A stretch of 16,671 nt of DNA, from positions 1 to 16,671 of the forward strand of contig JAJZLW010000131.1 in NCBI GenBank assembly GCA_021850505.1. The letters are read 5' to 3'. Shown here piece by piece: positions 15,547 to 16,671 of this stretch (the stretch's first letter is position 1; each line of letters starts with the position of its first letter). A program made the position numbers and the translations under genes. The DNA is from Thermoplasmata archaeon (lineage in GTDB: Archaea > Thermoplasmatota > Thermoplasmata > Thermoplasmatales > Thermoplasmataceae). The notes under the pieces are model-generated. The model worked only from the letters and a program-made list of their open reading frames with translations. It did not search any database and was not told the DNA's origin.

Positions 15547-15556
15547 TTGATCGCCC

Positions 15557-16671
15557 ATGTACAATCAAGGAGGTGGTTGGAATCTATATTGTTTTGAATA
15601 TACAAAAAGTAGCGTATATGTTACAACAATGGATGAAGAAGGAAATGTTTGTGAAAGCTTTGAGATCGAAAACACAGAGAGTGCATTGAATGCATTTAAA
15701 TCCAGATACCTGGATCTGAAACCTGAGATTGCACTTGAGGTATCAACATCGGGAAAATATATTGCAAGAAAGCTGAGGGACATGGGTTTCTCAGTGCATC
15801 TGGCGGATCCATCAAAGCTTTCGCTAATATTCATGACAGCAAAGAAGAACGATAAGGAGGATTCATACAGGCTTGCAAAGCTCCTCAGATTGCAGGAATT
15901 GCCAGAAGTACATCTTCCCTCAAGGTTCTCAGATGCTCTCAGATCCATTGTAAGGTATAGGAAATCCATTGGAGAAGAGATGAACATGTTGAAAAACAGA
16001 GTTCATGCAATACTGACAAGGCATGGAATCATCATACATGCAACAGACATATTTGGAAGGAGAGGCATAAGATCCATTATGGATGAATCCTCAAAGCTCC
16101 CTGCCATGGATAGAATTGTTCTCTCAGATCTCATAGAAAGGATATCTGATCTTAAAGAAAGAGAAAGAATCATTGAGGATCAGATGGCTGTTGCATGTGA
16201 GGGAAATGCTTCCCTGAAGTTACTAATGACAATTCCGGGTATAAACCTGTATTCAGCATCTGCTATATTGTCAGAGATAGATGATGTGACCAGATTTCCA
16301 ACAAAGGAGAAACTTGCAGCTTATGCCGGCCTGGTGCCAAGGCAGGATCAGTCTGGAAACTATGACATCAAAGGGCACATAACAAAGCATGGCTCATCCA
16401 TGCTGAGATTCATCCTTGTGACTGCTGCCCATATAATCATAAGATATTCAAAGAGAATTAAGGCAAAATATCTTAGCATTGTAAGAAGACTTGGAAAGAA
16501 CCGTGCAATAGTTGCAATTGCAAGGATCCTTCTGGAGCGCATATATGTCATGCTCACTAGGAATAAGGAATTCGAGGATAACATTGATTCCCTCACTGAG
16601 AGAAAGATGAAGGCCATGTCAATGAGGGCAAAGAACCCAGGAAGATTCAAAGATCTTGAAGAGGTGGAAAA
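15557..16671 (+). CDS. IS110-family transposase (DEDD recombinase), 3' end outside window
   Basis: At least 371 residues, open at the right edge. The N-terminal DEDD RuvC-like domain shows E61 in ALEVSTSG, then D99 and D102 in KKNDKEDSYRLA. The C-terminal Transposase_20 region has TIPGINLYSASAILSEI, AYAGLVPRQDQSG, and HGSSMLRF, where S280 or S281 is the expected catalytic serine. Both domains are as in IS110 recombinases, which act with a bridge RNA. The N-terminus is odd: the family's GID motif is CFE (E14), so the first catalytic Asp is Glu. A perfect ribosome-binding string GGAGGTGG (15569-15576) lies downstream of the ATG used here. The next in-frame ATG is 15629, which would drop the first acid. 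The original start may have been near 15579. Confidence 0.88.
   Translation, partial: MYNQGGGWNLYCFEYTKSSVYVTTMDEEGNVCESFEIENTESALNAFKSRYLDLKPEIALEVSTSGKYIARKLRDMGFSVHLADPSKLSLIFMTAKKNDKEDSYRLAKLLRLQELPEVHLPSRFSDALRSIVRYRKSIGEEMNMLKNRVHAILTRHGIIIHATDIFGRRGIRSIMDESSKLPAMDRIVLSDLIERISDLKERERIIEDQMAVACEGNASLKLLMTIPGINLYSASAILSEIDDVTRFPTKEKLAAYAGLVPRQDQSGNYDIKGHITKHGSSMLRFILVTAAHIIIRYSKRIKAKYLSIVRRLGKNRAIVAIARILLERIYVMLTRNKEFEDNIDSLTERKMKAMSMRAKNPGRFKDLEEVE

Larger units (their letters stand above)
15357..16671 (+). mobile_element. IS110-family insertion sequence, right end outside the window
   Basis: About 200 bases of non-coding, structured leader are followed by a DEDD transposase frame that runs off the right edge. 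A long non-coding end before the transposase is the layout of the IS110 group, whose leader encodes a bridge RNA. The left junction is not defined: it must lie between the tRNA-Val end (15356) and about 15395. Confidence 0.75.

Noticed and set aside
1..16671. CRISPR array, restriction-modification or other defence cluster
   Set aside because: No regularly spaced repeats and no Cas, methylase or nuclease genes other than the transposon TnpB remnant.

Overview
The window reads as chromosomal DNA of an archaeon, most likely a member of the Thermoplasmatales/Thermoplasmata. Reasons: moderate-to-low GC; TATA-like boxes placed about 22-33 bases before start codons (suggesting leaderless mRNAs); tRNA genes without encoded CCA; archaeal forms of S-adenosylhomocysteine hydrolase and riboflavin-pathway reductase; scpB; a degenerate SelB-like elongation factor; and IS630, IS607 and IS110 family elements. 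The assignment is inferred from protein character, not from a database match.

Layout. Position 1-1341: the 3' part of a gene for a membrane protein with about 12 segments, ended by a hairpin plus T-run. Position 1342-2083: about 740 bases with no convincing gene. Position 2084-2908 (-): an exported DUF929/thioredoxin-like protein. Position 3181-6442: an insertion island holding an apparently intact IS630 transposase, a decayed transposase-like scrap, and an IS607 element whose tnpA and tnpB are both broken, followed by tRNA-Thr(GGT) on the minus strand.

Position 6668-12818 is housekeeping DNA. On the minus strand are arfC-ahcY (overlapping) and scpB-purD (adjacent). On the plus strand are a GTPase-dead SelB-like factor (convergent with purD) and an NCS1 nucleobase permease. 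The permease is followed 3 bases later by a dCTP deaminase/dUTPase-family gene (12822-13286), suggesting a pyrimidine uptake and nucleotide-balancing pair. gdhA (13425-14675) follows, then tRNA-Gly(CCC), a 513-base stretch without a gene, and tRNA-Val(CAC). An IS110-family element begins just after tRNA-Val and runs off the right edge.

Most notable observations: (1) the 200-base leader of the IS110 element folds by eye into a 5' hairpin plus two stem-loops with internal loops, the layout expected of a bridge RNA. (2) A 12-bp perfect inverted repeat spans the back-to-back stop codons of the SelB-like gene and purD, so two unrelated proteins end in nearly the same peptide. (3) purD has lost its expected ATG in a way explained exactly by one missing G, which would also restore an ATGA overlap with scpB. 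(4) The Dcd-family protein has Ser where the catalytic Glu of dCTP deaminase should be. (5) The IS607 tnpA looks broken by a deletion between short direct repeats. (6) The broken tnpB keeps a perfect 10-bp hairpin at its 3' end, where a TnpB guide RNA scaffold would lie.
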